DNA of 25,581 bases, taken from a virus. The position numbers and the translations under genes are program-made. The notes under the pieces are model-generated. The model was not told the DNA's origin. It searched no databases and was given only the letters and a program-made list of their open reading frames with translations. This document shows positions 1-9,320 of this stretch, in pieces (the first letter of the stretch is position 1; the number at the start of each line of letters is the position of its first letter). The stretch is taken from positions 1-25,581 of the IMG/VR virus record IMGVR_UViG_3300025806_000202. One strand, given 5' to 3'.

Positions 1-3000
1 CCAAATTTATCAGGTTGAACTCCATAACCTTGATCTTTACCAAAGGCAAAAACAAAAGACGCGGTTGAACCAGTTGCGGTTTCATTTTCTTGTGGAAAAA
101 CAGTTGTAGCTTGAACGGCATTTTCATCAGCTTGATCACCAGTGCTTGGTCTAGGCTCAGATTGCACGTTGTTTGTTACAACACCCAAATTAAAATTAGG
201 GTTATTATCACCTCCTTGAAGTTGAACATTTTGTTGGGTTTTACCGAAACTTATTTCGTTTCCTTCTACATCTGTAGCTGCAACCCAGTTCGTAGTTCCA
301 GCAGCTCTAAACTGCAAATAGCAAGGCCAAATAGCTCCATACTTGTTATTAGAATTTGGTCTGTAGTCTGCGCTTGGAGTTCCCCAAGTTTTAAAACTAA
401 AATCTAACTTAATATAAGCAGTACCAGATTGAAGATCATTACCACTAGTAGGTAAACTAAGTTGAAATGATTTAGGTACATAATTGGTATTTTTCCAAGT
501 ATAACCAGCGCCAGTCGAATCTACATAGCCTCCAGCGCCAGTAAGACTAGTAGTTTCGTTAGTTTGTCTCCTACCTGTTATATCAATTGGAGTATTTCCA
601 AAGCTTAAATCTGGATAAACAGCCCTAGCAGAAAGATCAACTGCGGACGGCATGTTACCAACAACATCACTGTAGTCATTAGCCCAGAATAAACCTGAAG
701 ATTCAAGACCCGACGAAAAGGTTCGGTTTTTAGCTGTTCCAAAAGTAGAGTTTATTTGCTCTTCACCAAAAACAACTGTTAACGTTTTCTCTGCAGTATC
801 TTGACCTGAATCTGTTACTTTTAATACCACAGTGAATAAACCACTAGCATCTCCATTTCTTTGATACAAGTCAGCCGTACCTGCGTTTTCATTAGGTTCT
901 AATGTTATATTTAAACCTGGACCTAAATCAGGAGTTTGAGAAACTATTTCGTAACTCAAATCTTTGCTTTGAGGTGTATTTGTTATATTTGGCACAGCAA
1001 CACCGTTTGTAGCTATAGCTGTATATATAGGATTATTTAAGTTTCTATCACCTGAAAAACTAATTGAACCTGGTGAAGTAAACGAAGGCTTAACGTTTAT
1101 TAGCTTTCGTACTATAGGTACTATTACGTTAGTTGAACCTCCTGCAGAGTTATCTGTTACTGAAATATTAAAAGTAATCCAGTTGTTTGTATCATCTAGC
1201 TGATGGTATAAAGTGTTTAAGCATTTCAAATCCCATCTTATAGGCGTAGTTCCTGTTCCTCCTTCGGCTCTAGCGGTTAAACTCCAGTTGTCTTTCCATG
1301 GATTTCCATCTGGACCAGGAGCGGTAAAGCCAGCAACAGAAACCGAAGAAAGTTCTAAGGTGCTATCTATTATTGCAACAGGGATTAAACCTGGTTTTAC
1401 AGGGTAGAATCCATCAGGACCACTTACCGGTTGCGTTAAGCTGGGTACGGTGTCTTCACTTTGAACCCAAACAAAGTCATTATAACCGCTAGCATCTACA
1501 GTGTCTGACGCGTCATTATATTCAGATATTAGCCCACTAGTAGATGTTTCGTAAAATATATCAATTGAAGACTCTACGGGAGCTGTTTCAAATACACCTA
1601 AAAGTATAGGATATGTAGCTCCTGGATTACCAGTTGTCTGTAAAGATCCTATAGGTAGAGGTAAACTAGATCCAGCAACTGTTGACACATTACCTTGAGT
1701 TAATCTAGCTATATAAGGATCTGAATCAGATTGATATACAGTTCCATAAGGTGCGTCGGTAGTAGCGTCAGCAAATATATAATCTTGTTCTGCGATAGCT
1801 ACAGGCTCTTGATAGTTTGTTTGAGGATAATACGGAACATTAAATACGGGTGCGGTTGCTCTTTCAGGAGAAACTCTACCAAAAAGCTTAACATCACTTC
1901 TGTATTGCTTTTGCTCTGGACCAACTTCTGTTAAATCTCTAGGTACTTTGTTTATATTATCTCCTATAAGCGTTATGTGCGCAATAGTGTTTTCTGCGTC
2001 TGGAGGAGTTTGTTGAGATCCAAAATCAGGATAACCATCTAATATTCCAGGCAAGTAAACATTGTAGTAATCTTGCTCTGTCTGCTTAACAACAACTTTG
2101 TAAGAGTACCAACCTAAAGGATTATAGTCAGCGCTATTTGCGTCGCCATTATAAAGGCCAGGATATCCAGCACCTTCTATGTTGGCTGGTATTCGACCAT
2201 CTATTATTATTTTCAAAGAATCGCCAGACCAAGAATCTATATTGTTATTTCCTGTACCTGGATCAGCTTTGTAAGGGTTGTAAAAGGTTGAACCCGAGTA
2301 GGTTATACCACCCTCAACAAACACCTCGTTCTTTTTGTTACCTACTGGAGATAAAACCACAGTAGATTGTCTACCATATCTATCTGATAACACGAACCCA
2401 ACTTGATAACTTCTATTTTGCTTTAAAGTATGCATAGGATATTCTACTTCGCTAGTATACCTTAAAGTGTTATTAGTGTTATTGTTGAATGTGTATTTTT
2501 GATTAGCAGCAACGTTATAATTAATAGAAGCTGGTGGCGTATGTTTGTCTTGAAAATTACTGTAAACAATTCTATTGCCTATAACCTCCTGACCTAAAGC
2601 TTTTACAGGAACTCTATCAAACACTCTAATTATCTCCGCTTCAGGTAAAGTTTTGTAAGGTTTTCTAGATTGGTATTGATACGTATACACAGAAGAAGTG
2701 TTAACAGAGTCATCTGGATTTGTTGAAAAAACATTTGAGCTTATAGATTCTAGAATTTTAACACTTAAAGCATCTGACTCTTTGTAAAGTATATCTATTT
2801 CAGCGACATCGAGATTAGTGTATAAGCTATTAGCGGCAAAAGGAAGCGGAATATATAAAGCTACATTATTAACTTTATTCTGCATAAATCTAACTATAGA
2901 GCTTCTGAAAGCTTCATCCTCGTCCGATGCTAAAAAGTAACCATCTTGCTTAGGTATAAAAGCTGGTTGAGTAAAAGGAGCCATTATAGAATATTCACCG

Positions 3001-3797
3001 TCATTAAATTTAAATCTATAGCTAAATCTAGCAAACTTGGGTGTTAAATAATCAGGATCTCCAGGCCAAGCAGCTGCTACGCCATTTTGATCTAATATTT
3101 GATTACCTTGAGGTGCATTTAAAAAAGGATTAGCTGTTCCATCTGGAAGTGTAGGAGAAACAACATCTTGCATTGAAGTGTAAGAACCAGACCCACTAGT
3201 GTAGTACATGTGTATAGGCTGGTATGGGTTGTACTTAGCTACAGACATTTTATCTTCTGTACTATAATAAACGCCGTCAGCTATTTGCCAGTTTATTTTA
3301 CGTGGTTGATTTCTATTGTCTGTCCAAAAAAGTAAAGTTTCTAACAGATTAATACCGTGTATTGGCGATGATTGAGAAAAATTTAAGAACGAACCGTAAA
3401 CCAAAAGAGTTGGATTTTGTTTCGTTGTGGTGTTGTATGCGTATATAAAGTTGTTAGCTGAAGGACTATATGTTGATATGCCGGTCGAAGCGTAGTCTTG
3501 ATCATTATAATCAGTTAAAAACACAAATACAGTGCTAGTTGCAGTATCTGTATGCATGCCAATAGATTTTAAATCTAAACTAGTTATGCTTGGGTCGTTT
3601 AAAAAAGTTACAGCAAGTTGATTAAAATCAACAGCTAAAGTGTTACCTAATGCGTTCTCTAAAGCACCTACGTCTTCGCCTTCTGATTCACTAACTTGTA
3701 TATTTTGTCCGTCTCGATATTCGCCAGATGGTAATAATCTACTATCTAGGTCTTTATTCATTTTAGACTTTATAAAAGCATTTTTAACTTCAGCCAT
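1..3797 (-). CDS. Giant tail structural protein, partial (C-terminus beyond left edge)
   Basis: An uninterrupted minus-strand frame starts at ATG 3797 and is still open at base 3, giving at least 1,265 residues. The N-terminus reads MAEVKNAFIKSKMNKDLDSR and continues with SGEYRDGQNI and DVGALENALGN. I associate this opening with large virion proteins of marine short-tailed phages, possibly tail nozzle or stabilisation proteins in the manner of P22 gp10 or T7 gp12. The body is Asn/Ser/Thr/Tyr-rich and probably beta-structured. Around residues 890-1020 there is a likely Ig/cadherin-like region (GSISFSGDRNLN, then FTVVLKVTDSG). It starts 5 nt after the 408-aa connector gene and is last in the visible capsid-tail series. 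A structural role is well supported by context; the exact part (nozzle, tail hub or fibre) is inference. The last domains cannot be seen. Confidence 0.75.
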   Translation of the reverse strand, partial: MAEVKNAFIKSKMNKDLDSRLLPSGEYRDGQNIQVSESEGEDVGALENALGNTLAVDFNQLAVTFLNDPSITSLDLKSIGMHTDTATSTVFVFLTDYNDQDYASTGISTYSPSANNFIYAYNTTTKQNPTLLVYGSFLNFSQSSPIHGINLLETLLFWTDNRNQPRKINWQIADGVYYSTEDKMSVAKYNPYQPIHMYYTSGSGSYTSMQDVVSPTLPDGTANPFLNAPQGNQILDQNGVAAAWPGDPDYLTPKFARFSYRFKFNDGEYSIMAPFTQPAFIPKQDGYFLASDEDEAFRSSIVRFMQNKVNNVALYIPLPFAANSLYTNLDVAEIDILYKESDALSVKILESISSNVFSTNPDDSVNTSSVYTYQYQSRKPYKTLPEAEIIRVFDRVPVKALGQEVIGNRIVYSNFQDKHTPPASINYNVAANQKYTFNNNTNNTLRYTSEVEYPMHTLKQNRSYQVGFVLSDRYGRQSTVVLSPVGNKKNEVFVEGGITYSGSTFYNPYKADPGTGNNNIDSWSGDSLKIIIDGRIPANIEGAGYPGLYNGDANSADYNPLGWYSYKVVVKQTEQDYYNVYLPGILDGYPDFGSQQTPPDAENTIAHITLIGDNINKVPRDLTEVGPEQKQYRSDVKLFGRVSPERATAPVFNVPYYPQTNYQEPVAIAEQDYIFADATTDAPYGTVYQSDSDPYIARLTQGNVSTVAGSSLPLPIGSLQTTGNPGATYPILLGVFETAPVESSIDIFYETSTSGLISEYNDASDTVDASGYNDFVWVQSEDTVPSLTQPVSGPDGFYPVKPGLIPVAIIDSTLELSSVSVAGFTAPGPDGNPWKDNWSLTARAEGGTGTTPIRWDLKCLNTLYHQLDDTNNWITFNISVTDNSAGGSTNVIVPIVRKLINVKPSFTSPGSISFSGDRNLNNPIYTAIATNGVAVPNITNTPQSKDLSYEIVSQTPDLGPGLNITLEPNENAGTADLYQRNGDASGLFTVVLKVTDSGQDTAEKTLTVVFGEEQINSTFGTAKNRTFSSGLESSGLFWANDYSDVVGNMPSAVDLSARAVYPDLSFGNTPIDITGRRQTNETTSLTGAGGYVDSTGAGYTWKNTNYVPKSFQLSLPTSGNDLQSGTAYIKLDFSFKTWGTPSADYRPNSNNKYGAIWPCYLQFRAAGTTNWVAATDVEGNEISFGKTQQNVQLQGGDNNPNFNLGVVTNNVQSEPRPSTGDQADENAVQATTVFPQENETATGSTASFVFAFGKDQGYGVQPDKF

Positions 3798-3802
3798 TCA
3801 AT

Positions 3803-5029
3803 TTAGTATTTAATCCATTTAGATTTACCTCTAGCAATCTGAACAAACTCATTTAATTTTATATTTGACAATCTAATCTTAGCGTTTCTAAGCTTAGCGG
3901 TTCTTTCTCGTTTTAATCTCTGCACAACATACTCAGGCTGATTAATTCTAGATGCTATAATTGCATGACTTATATGAGCATACAAAGCTTCTTCTGCTAA
4001 TTTAGGTATCTTCATATCAGCATCATATCCTAATCCGTCTGATATGTATTCTAACACTATAAGTTTATCAGCAAGATCACTAGAAAAAGACATTTTACCG
4101 TTTTTTTCGTTTATAGTAAACCAACCATTAACTTGAGATGTTTCAGGTTGTAAGCCATATCTTTGGCCAATATAATTATCTCCATACATTCCTGGGTAAC
4201 CTAGACCATCCGACAATAACATACCAGTAAGGTTGCTTTGAGCTGCATTAACCTGCTCTGAGTTATTAGTAGCCCATCGATTTTCTGTTGTAGAAGTAGT
4301 GTCTATGTTCTCACCTATGTTGTCTTGTATTGCTATGCCTTGAGTATCTTGACTAGGTGTTTCATAGGGATTAGTAGTTAAAGTGGTTGGATATATAACA
4401 TGTTTAACTCCCTGACTATCAATCCAAGATACGTTTACGTAGTTAACATAATCTTGAGGAAGCGGTATGCTAAGATTAGCAGGAATATTTAATTCTTGAG
4501 ATCTTATGCTTTTTAACGTATCATAGCTAAACTCTTGAAGTCCTCTTTTAGCAAAAAACATTACATCTGTTGTTTTAGCGCTAGGTATCAATTTGCCAGC
4601 TCCAACGTAACCTATCATGAAGTTAGTTATAACATCTTCTAAAGTAGTGTAAGCGTAGCCTCCATAATTATCCTCTACAGCGTCGCCATACGCGTCTCTG
4701 TTTCCGTATTCACCTCCGTATTGGCTAAGCAGCTGAATTACAAACCACTCGTTAGGTTGTGGAGGAGTGTTTAAAGTTATTACGTTATTTGAAACTGTAT
4801 AAGACGAAGTGTACTCTATGAAACTACCAGGAATTCCTAGTTGACTCACATATAATTTAAAATTGTTTAAATTATATCCAGCAGTTGTTGGATCGTAACT
4901 ACCAAAAATTAAATCAGTATCAAAAGTAGCTTTTATAGTAGAGTTTACTATAGGCGCTTCAAAAGTTTGAGAACCAGAATAATATTGCGCATTAGTTTCG
5001 GTTATTAAACCGTTATTAGGTATAGCCAT
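3803..5029 (-). CDS. Putative head-tail connector / neck protein (408 aa)
   Basis: This 408-residue protein starts MAIPNNGLITETNAQYYSGS. Residues 1-115 look beta-rich. The middle (about 125-190) is helical and contains GKLIPSAKTTDVMFFAKRGL. The C-terminus is strongly helical and basic (IPKLAEEALYAHISHAIIAS, then RLKRERTAKLRNAKIRLSNI), ending with a GKSKWIKY tail. I recall similar C-termini in structural proteins of uncultured marine phages. Position between the 249-aa protein and the giant tail protein, with gaps of 3 and 5 nt, fits a neck or tail-tubular A-like component. No enzymatic motif is visible. The role is inferred from order and composition rather than a definitive motif. Confidence 0.7.
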   Translation of the reverse strand: MAIPNNGLITETNAQYYSGSQTFEAPIVNSTIKATFDTDLIFGSYDPTTAGYNLNNFKLYVSQLGIPGSFIEYTSSYTVSNNVITLNTPPQPNEWFVIQLLSQYGGEYGNRDAYGDAVEDNYGGYAYTTLEDVITNFMIGYVGAGKLIPSAKTTDVMFFAKRGLQEFSYDTLKSIRSQELNIPANLSIPLPQDYVNYVNVSWIDSQGVKHVIYPTTLTTNPYETPSQDTQGIAIQDNIGENIDTTSTTENRWATNNSEQVNAAQSNLTGMLLSDGLGYPGMYGDNYIGQRYGLQPETSQVNGWFTINEKNGKMSFSSDLADKLIVLEYISDGLGYDADMKIPKLAEEALYAHISHAIIASRINQPEYVVQRLKRERTAKLRNAKIRLSNIKLNEFVQIARGKSKWIKY

Positions 5030-5032
5030 TGT

Positions 5033-5782
5033 TTAACTTTTTTTATTAGCTTCATCAGCTTGTACTAAAGCAGCAGCTGTTTGTACTACTTCAGGATCTC
5101 TTATTATGATACCAGAATATAACAATATTTTTAATATAACTTCAGTTTGTTCTGATTCGTGTATCTCAAAATTAGTAGATCCCGTTGGGTTACTTAAAGA
5201 GTAAGGCGTATTATTCCACACGTATTGACCCACAGAGCCTGGAGTAAATCCCCATACTATATCATTAGGTTTTCTTATATAGTCTACTTTTATTTTATCT
5301 GTTATAGTTGTTGGTTTTATAAAAAGCTTTTGGTTTTCATAAAGATAAGCTGGATTTATAGTGCTTGGTTTTGTAAGTCTAGACTGATTAGCATAATAGA
5401 ACTCATGTCTATCGAGTCTTTGAACAACCTTTTCGTCGTTATAAAGCACGTTACCTAGTCTGTAAAAAGAAACAACATCACCGTAAGTGTCTGATGTGGG
5501 TAGTACAAAATACGAAAGGCCACCAATTGCAGTGTATATCGCGTCGCCGAATGTTTTAAAAATAGCTAATTTTTCATCGATGTTTTCTTGTCTATCGGCA
5601 TAATCTGTATCCGCTTGAGGAACACGTAGTTGCTGATTAAGATCATCAAAGTATTTTTCAAATATTTCTAACTGTACTTGTGTTGCTACTGTATTGAACT
5701 CAGTCGGGGTCATATAACCACGCTGCTCTTTATTCAGTATCATTAAAACAGTTTGATATACTGTATTTACGTTTATAGCCAT
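5033..5782 (-). CDS. Putative head-tail connector/adaptor protein (249 aa)
   Basis: This 249-residue protein starts MAINVNTVYQTVLMILNKEQ. Its first 55 residues are helical (RGYMTPTEFNTVATQVQLEI). The middle is beta-rich with aromatic residues, and a helical C-terminus (EVILKILLYSGIIIRDPEVV) is followed by an Ala-rich tail. I associate the N-terminal pattern of NKEQRG-Y-TP-EFN with a family next to capsid genes in Bacteroidota and marine phages, with a likely role in the ring below the portal. The leader is A/T-rich with no Shine-Dalgarno. A strong hairpin sits directly upstream, so expression of this gene probably depends on read-through or on a start downstream of the hairpin. The function is inferred from neighbourhood. 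Confidence 0.65.
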   Translation of the reverse strand: MAINVNTVYQTVLMILNKEQRGYMTPTEFNTVATQVQLEIFEKYFDDLNQQLRVPQADTDYADRQENIDEKLAIFKTFGDAIYTAIGGLSYFVLPTSDTYGDVVSFYRLGNVLYNDEKVVQRLDRHEFYYANQSRLTKPSTINPAYLYENQKLFIKPTTITDKIKVDYIRKPNDIVWGFTPGSVGQYVWNNTPYSLSNPTGSTNFEIHESEQTEVILKILLYSGIIIRDPEVVQTAAALVQADEANKKS

Positions 5783-5796
5783 TTGTTATTATTATT

Positions 5797-5820
5797 AAAA
5801 TAAAGGAGGCGTTAGCCTCC
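5797..5820 (-). terminator. Intrinsic terminator/attenuator between two head genes
   Basis: On the minus strand a perfect 6-bp GC-rich stem GGAGGC / GCCTCC with the 4-nt loop TAAC (5805-5820) is followed by TTTATTTT (5804-5797). This is the classic form of a Rho-independent terminator. It lies after the stop of the 254-aa gene and before the start of the 249-aa gene, so it could reduce transcription of the neck and tail genes relative to capsid genes. Confidence 0.75.
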
Positions 5821-5836
5821 CTTATAGTATTACATG

Positions 5837-6601
5837 TTAAGAGAACTTTTTCTCTATAGACTGAAAGACTTGAATGCCTTCGTCTGTCTTGAAGAACGAC
5901 GCCATAGCTGAGTATGGGTTTTCGTCAAAAGGCACTGTCATTAATTTTCTACCATTAGAAGCCCAAGTAAATGTTCTTTGGTCATCAGCTAGTTTAATTA
6001 TCTTAGCTTCAGTTGCTCTAATTGCAAAATTTCTTAATTGTACGTTATCATCATTAGCTAGTGTAATAAAGAGTTTAGGGTTATGCTTAGCGAATAACAA
6101 TAAATCTCTTTTAAGCTCCTTAGAACTCATGTCAGACACTTTAGATCCAATCTCAACTCTCATTATAGCTTCAGCTTGATCTACATCAATGTTCTGAGCT
6201 AGGTTTAATGCTTCGATTTCTAATTCTAAATCTAAAAGTTCATCTTTAGCTTCTTCCACTACGTCTAATTCAGAGTATATAACTCCTTTTAGTGGGTGAT
6301 ATAACGATAATATTTTTTGAAGAACTTGGTTCTTTTTTGGAACAAACAAGCTTCCTTCTTTAAAAACAATATGCCCTAATGTTGCTTCTCCACCTTGCTC
6401 TTCTTTGAAGGGTGAGTTTTGATTAGTTGCATATCTTATTTCACGCTGCGTATTATTGCTTTCATCGTAATACAACAGAGCATGTCTCGTGTTGTGTCTT
6501 GATGGAATTTTTAATGTCAACGGTTTATTGTTCCCGGTTAGTAGATATGTTCTATCTTTAACTTCCCAAGATACATCTTGAATTACTTCTTTTTTAGCCA
6601 T
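5837..6601 (-). CDS. Conserved head-region protein of unknown function (254 aa)
   Basis: This 254-residue protein starts MAKKEVIQDVSWEVKDRTYL. Residues 1-105 look beta-rich and end in EGSLFVPKKNQVLQKIL. A charged helical stretch (about 113-150, DVVEEAKDELLDLELEIEAL) follows, and a mixed C-terminal part holds LLLFAKHNPKLFITLANDD and ATEAKIIKLADDQRTF. It lies between the major capsid gene and the connector genes and is bracketed by two hairpins. I do not recognise the family by function. Candidates are a capsid decoration, head-completion or capsid-linked accessory protein. No catalytic motif or membrane segment is visible. That it is a real gene is well supported by its position, clean start and absence of overlap. 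Confidence 0.65.
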   Translation of the reverse strand: MAKKEVIQDVSWEVKDRTYLLTGNNKPLTLKIPSRHNTRHALLYYDESNNTQREIRYATNQNSPFKEEQGGEATLGHIVFKEGSLFVPKKNQVLQKILSLYHPLKGVIYSELDVVEEAKDELLDLELEIEALNLAQNIDVDQAEAIMRVEIGSKVSDMSSKELKRDLLLFAKHNPKLFITLANDDNVQLRNFAIRATEAKIIKLADDQRTFTWASNGRKLMTVPFDENPYSAMASFFKTDEGIQVFQSIEKKFS

Positions 6602-6628
6602 AATATAATAAAATTTAATAGTTTAATA

Positions 6629-6665
6629 AAGGTAAGAATTACCCCCGTAGATTCAACGAGGGTAA
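6629..6665 (-). terminator. Probable attenuator/terminator after major capsid gene
   Basis: On the minus strand TTACCCTCG (6665-6657) pairs with CGGGGGTAA (6647-6639) across a 9-nt loop, giving a 9-bp stem with one G-T wobble. The downstream tract TTCTTACCTTTATT is only moderately T-rich, so this may be a partial terminator or an mRNA 3'-end stabiliser. It is 13 nt past the capsid stop codon. Confidence 0.6.
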
Positions 6666-6678
6666 GTCTACCAATTGT

Positions 6679-8100
6679 TTATGCTCCTTTGAACAATACA
6701 AAGTTGTTAGCAGCTTGTACTACTAAACATCTTTCAGATAAGAAGTTAACGTCCATTGCATCTAAACTAGAAGTGAAAGCACCACCAGCAGATCCAGTTA
6801 ACCAAGACTTCATACGACGATCTTCTGTTTGAGAAGCTCTGTATCGCACGTGTAAGAATGGTCTACGGATGTTAGTTCCTAAAATTTGATCGTAAACAGT
6901 AGAAGTTCCAGCTGGTACTAATACTCCTTCAATAGAAGAAATTCCAGTTGTTGCTCCACGAGTTGACGCGTCATTTAGATATTTCCAGTCTGTTTTATAG
7001 AAATCGTAAGATCCTCTACGGAAACCGCTAAACCCTAAGTTTAATGCCATTTCTTCAGAGTTTTCAAATAATCCATAAGCAGTACCTCCGTTTGCTCCTG
7101 CAGAAATACCAGCTAGCATGTCATCAATTTCTAATGAAGTTGTACGATCTAAGAAAAGCATGTTCTCTTCAATCGCTCCTTGAGTATCTAAATTTTTCAA
7201 GATATTATCAAAGTCAGTTAAGTTAGCTCCACTAAATGCAGTTTCAACGTTACCTCTAGCTTCTACAGCAGCAAATAAACCTTGCGTACCTTTAAATCCT
7301 CCAGCTAAAGCTCCAGATCCTGCAGCAGCAAGTTCTCCTTCAACTACACTCATTTCTAAGTAGTCTTCAAAACGTAAACGAGTTTCAGATTCTGCTTTTA
7401 AATACCATAAGTATCCAGAAGTTCCGTCTTCAGTTGCAACTTCAACCCAACCGATTTGAGCCATGTCAGATCCATTGATACTGTAATTGCTACGAATAAT
7501 AATTGGTGAGTTGCTAAATTGAGTAAACGTAGGGTCAATACTAACATTAGTAGTTCCCGTGATTGCTCCAGCAGCTCCATCCCAGTTAGTTGTTTGAGAT
7601 CCTTTGTTGAATTCAGAACCGTATACAAATATCTTAATTCCAGTCGCAGCAAGTGCAGCTGTATTAGCAGCAGTATAAGGGGCTACGATTAAAGCGCCAG
7701 TTCCTGGGTTTGAAGATGTAACTACAGCTTTCAACTCAACACCAGCGGCGTCCATAAGAACGATAGTTTGGCCGGGAGAAATAACGTTTACAATACCAGC
7801 AGCTACTGGAATTCCAATACCGTTTGCGTCATCATTGGTACATCCGTCGTAAGCAACGTGTAATCTATTTTGTTCTGACCAAATAACTTGATCCGACGTC
7901 ATTGGCATTTCAGCTCCAACCATACGTAAGAATCCAGATAAAGTTCTGTTTCCGTAACGCTCTACTTCTTGTTCGTAGATTTCAGGTAGATATTGCTGAG
8001 CAAAGTCAGACGTGCTGTTATTGAACTGTAAGTAGTTCGATTGTAATAATTGTTGTGACTGCGATGGTACTATCGAGCCAAAATTAGGTGCTATTGCCAT
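6679..8100 (-). CDS. Major capsid protein (473 aa)
   Basis: This 473-residue protein starts MAIAPNFGSIVPSQSQQLLQ. The N-terminal arm is followed by a helical stretch with FAQQYLPEIYEQEVERYGNR and SGFLRMVGAEMP, then a long Ala/Gly/Thr-rich beta and alpha body. Size, composition and position directly after portal and scaffold candidates fit an HK97-fold shell protein. The opening resembles capsid proteins of short-tailed Bacteroidota phages, including crAss-like ones, as far as I can recall. Local GC is higher than in flanking genes, as expected for an abundant Ala/Gly-rich protein. The gene has an A/T-only leader and is followed by a hairpin at 6639-6665, consistent with a discrete abundant transcript. 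No membrane or enzymatic motifs are visible. It is a possible client of the phage chaperonin encoded upstream. Confidence 0.82.
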   Translation of the reverse strand: MAIAPNFGSIVPSQSQQLLQSNYLQFNNSTSDFAQQYLPEIYEQEVERYGNRTLSGFLRMVGAEMPMTSDQVIWSEQNRLHVAYDGCTNDDANGIGIPVAAGIVNVISPGQTIVLMDAAGVELKAVVTSSNPGTGALIVAPYTAANTAALAATGIKIFVYGSEFNKGSQTTNWDGAAGAITGTTNVSIDPTFTQFSNSPIIIRSNYSINGSDMAQIGWVEVATEDGTSGYLWYLKAESETRLRFEDYLEMSVVEGELAAAGSGALAGGFKGTQGLFAAVEARGNVETAFSGANLTDFDNILKNLDTQGAIEENMLFLDRTTSLEIDDMLAGISAGANGGTAYGLFENSEEMALNLGFSGFRRGSYDFYKTDWKYLNDASTRGATTGISSIEGVLVPAGTSTVYDQILGTNIRRPFLHVRYRASQTEDRRMKSWLTGSAGGAFTSSLDAMDVNFLSERCLVVQAANNFVLFKGA

Positions 8101-8111
8101 AATTTTTAATT

Positions 8112-9320
8112 TTAATTGTTAAATTTTCTTGTTTTAATTTTAAGTTTTGAAGAGTCTTGCCCGCTAATAGCTTTTACTTTAAATCCATTTACAAATACAT
8201 TACCATCTTGTGTTTTTCTAGGTTCTGTAGTTATATTCTTGTCCTTAGCAATCTGTCCTTTTATGGCGTCTGTTTTTCCTTGCTCATAAAAGTGTTGTGC
8301 AATAGTATCTGCGTTTCGCGCTGCATACAAAGCTTTATGATAACCTTTTGTATCTACGACTTCTCCTTTGTCATTCAAGAACGTCTTGATGAACGTGGAA
8401 ATGTCTTTTTGATTATCTGCAACCTTAACTGGATCTTTAATGCCATATCTAAACTTTTTCTCTCCAACTTTAAAATCAAAACCTTTGAAATCGTTGTTAA
8501 GAAGCTCGTCTGTTTGGCTAATAAATCTGTCTTGGTTAACTTTGGTAGCTGCCTGCTCTTCGTTGTATCGGTTAAAAAAGTCTGTAGCTTTTTGTTGCTC
8601 AGGATTAACCCCAGGTCTCAACTTGATCTCTGCGTAATATTTATCCTTAAGCGATTCCAAATAGCTTTTGGCTTTTGCAACTTCTTCTTTATATGCAAGT
8701 TTCTTCTTTCGAATATCTCTTGCTTCGTCTAAATCCTCATCAAAACTAAAAGAGTCTTCAATTACGAAGTCAATTTCTTCTGAATTTAAATGTGGTTTAG
8801 CTTGTTTGTAATATTCTTTTAATAATGCTTCTCCGTCAACGTCGCTATAATCAGCATTAAGCCTAGCGTAGTCGTCAATAGTTCCGCCAGTTTCTTTCAT
8901 AAACTCAATAAGTTTATCTACATTTTCTGGGTAGTCTTGTGTTTGAGCTTGCGGTAATACTTCTTTTTGTTCCTGTGGGGTGTCGGGACCTTCAGTGCCT
9001 CCAACCATTGTGACCTCTTCAGGGTTATCGTTTTCATCTTCTACTAATTCTAAAGGTGATTCTATTTTTTCTTTGAGATCAATTTTAGTAACTTCACTGG
9101 AGTCGCTCCGTACTTCTTTTTCCATTTCTGGTAAATCTCTGGTTTGTTTATCATCAACCACTGTTTCTGTTTCTCCGACTTGAATGGCATCTTCTTCTGT
9201 TTTTTTACTTAAATCTATCTTAGTAACCTCAGGAACAACATTTCCTTGGCCTTTCATTTTTGAAGTTTTCTTTTTTAATTTAAATTCTCCTTCTGATTTT
9301 ACTTCTTTTGTTTCTGACAT
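8112..9320 (-). CDS. Putative scaffolding / capsid assembly protein (402 aa)
   Basis: This 402-residue protein is highly charged. Residues 1-130 are acidic and probably disordered, with a duplicated EVTKIDL(S/K) motif at 31-37 and 76-82 and a related EEVTMVGG at about 101. Residues 130-330 are rich in Glu, Lys and Asp and predicted helical (EARDIRKKKLAYKEEVAKAK). The C-terminus is basic (SSKLKIKTRKFNN), a typical place for scaffold contact with capsid. Position between portal and major capsid genes is the classic site of a scaffold. I see no protease triad. An alternative is an internal head or ejection protein. The scaffold role is inference from order, charge pattern and length. Confidence 0.6.
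   Translation of the reverse strand: MSETKEVKSEGEFKLKKKTSKMKGQGNVVPEVTKIDLSKKTEEDAIQVGETETVVDDKQTRDLPEMEKEVRSDSSEVTKIDLKEKIESPLELVEDENDNPEEVTMVGGTEGPDTPQEQKEVLPQAQTQDYPENVDKLIEFMKETGGTIDDYARLNADYSDVDGEALLKEYYKQAKPHLNSEEIDFVIEDSFSFDEDLDEARDIRKKKLAYKEEVAKAKSYLESLKDKYYAEIKLRPGVNPEQQKATDFFNRYNEEQAATKVNQDRFISQTDELLNNDFKGFDFKVGEKKFRYGIKDPVKVADNQKDISTFIKTFLNDKGEVVDTKGYHKALYAARNADTIAQHFYEQGKTDAIKGQIAKDKNITTEPRKTQDGNVFVNGFKVKAISGQDSSKLKIKTRKFNN

Noticed and set aside
90-2365. Several short plus-strand open frames in the first 2.4 kb
   Set aside because: All are opposite the giant tail gene, which is open without interruption over the region.
5816-5832. Minus-strand TAATACTATAAGGGAGG resembles a T7-type promoter
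   Set aside because: The central part of the T7 consensus is missing (spacing short by about 6 nt), its downstream half belongs to the terminator stem, no phage RNA polymerase was seen and there is no second copy in the window.
8157-8732. Plus-strand open frame of 191 codons opposite the scaffold candidate
   Set aside because: It is antisense to a well-supported gene; its Phe/Cys/Leu-rich product is typical of the complement of Lys/Glu-rich coding DNA.
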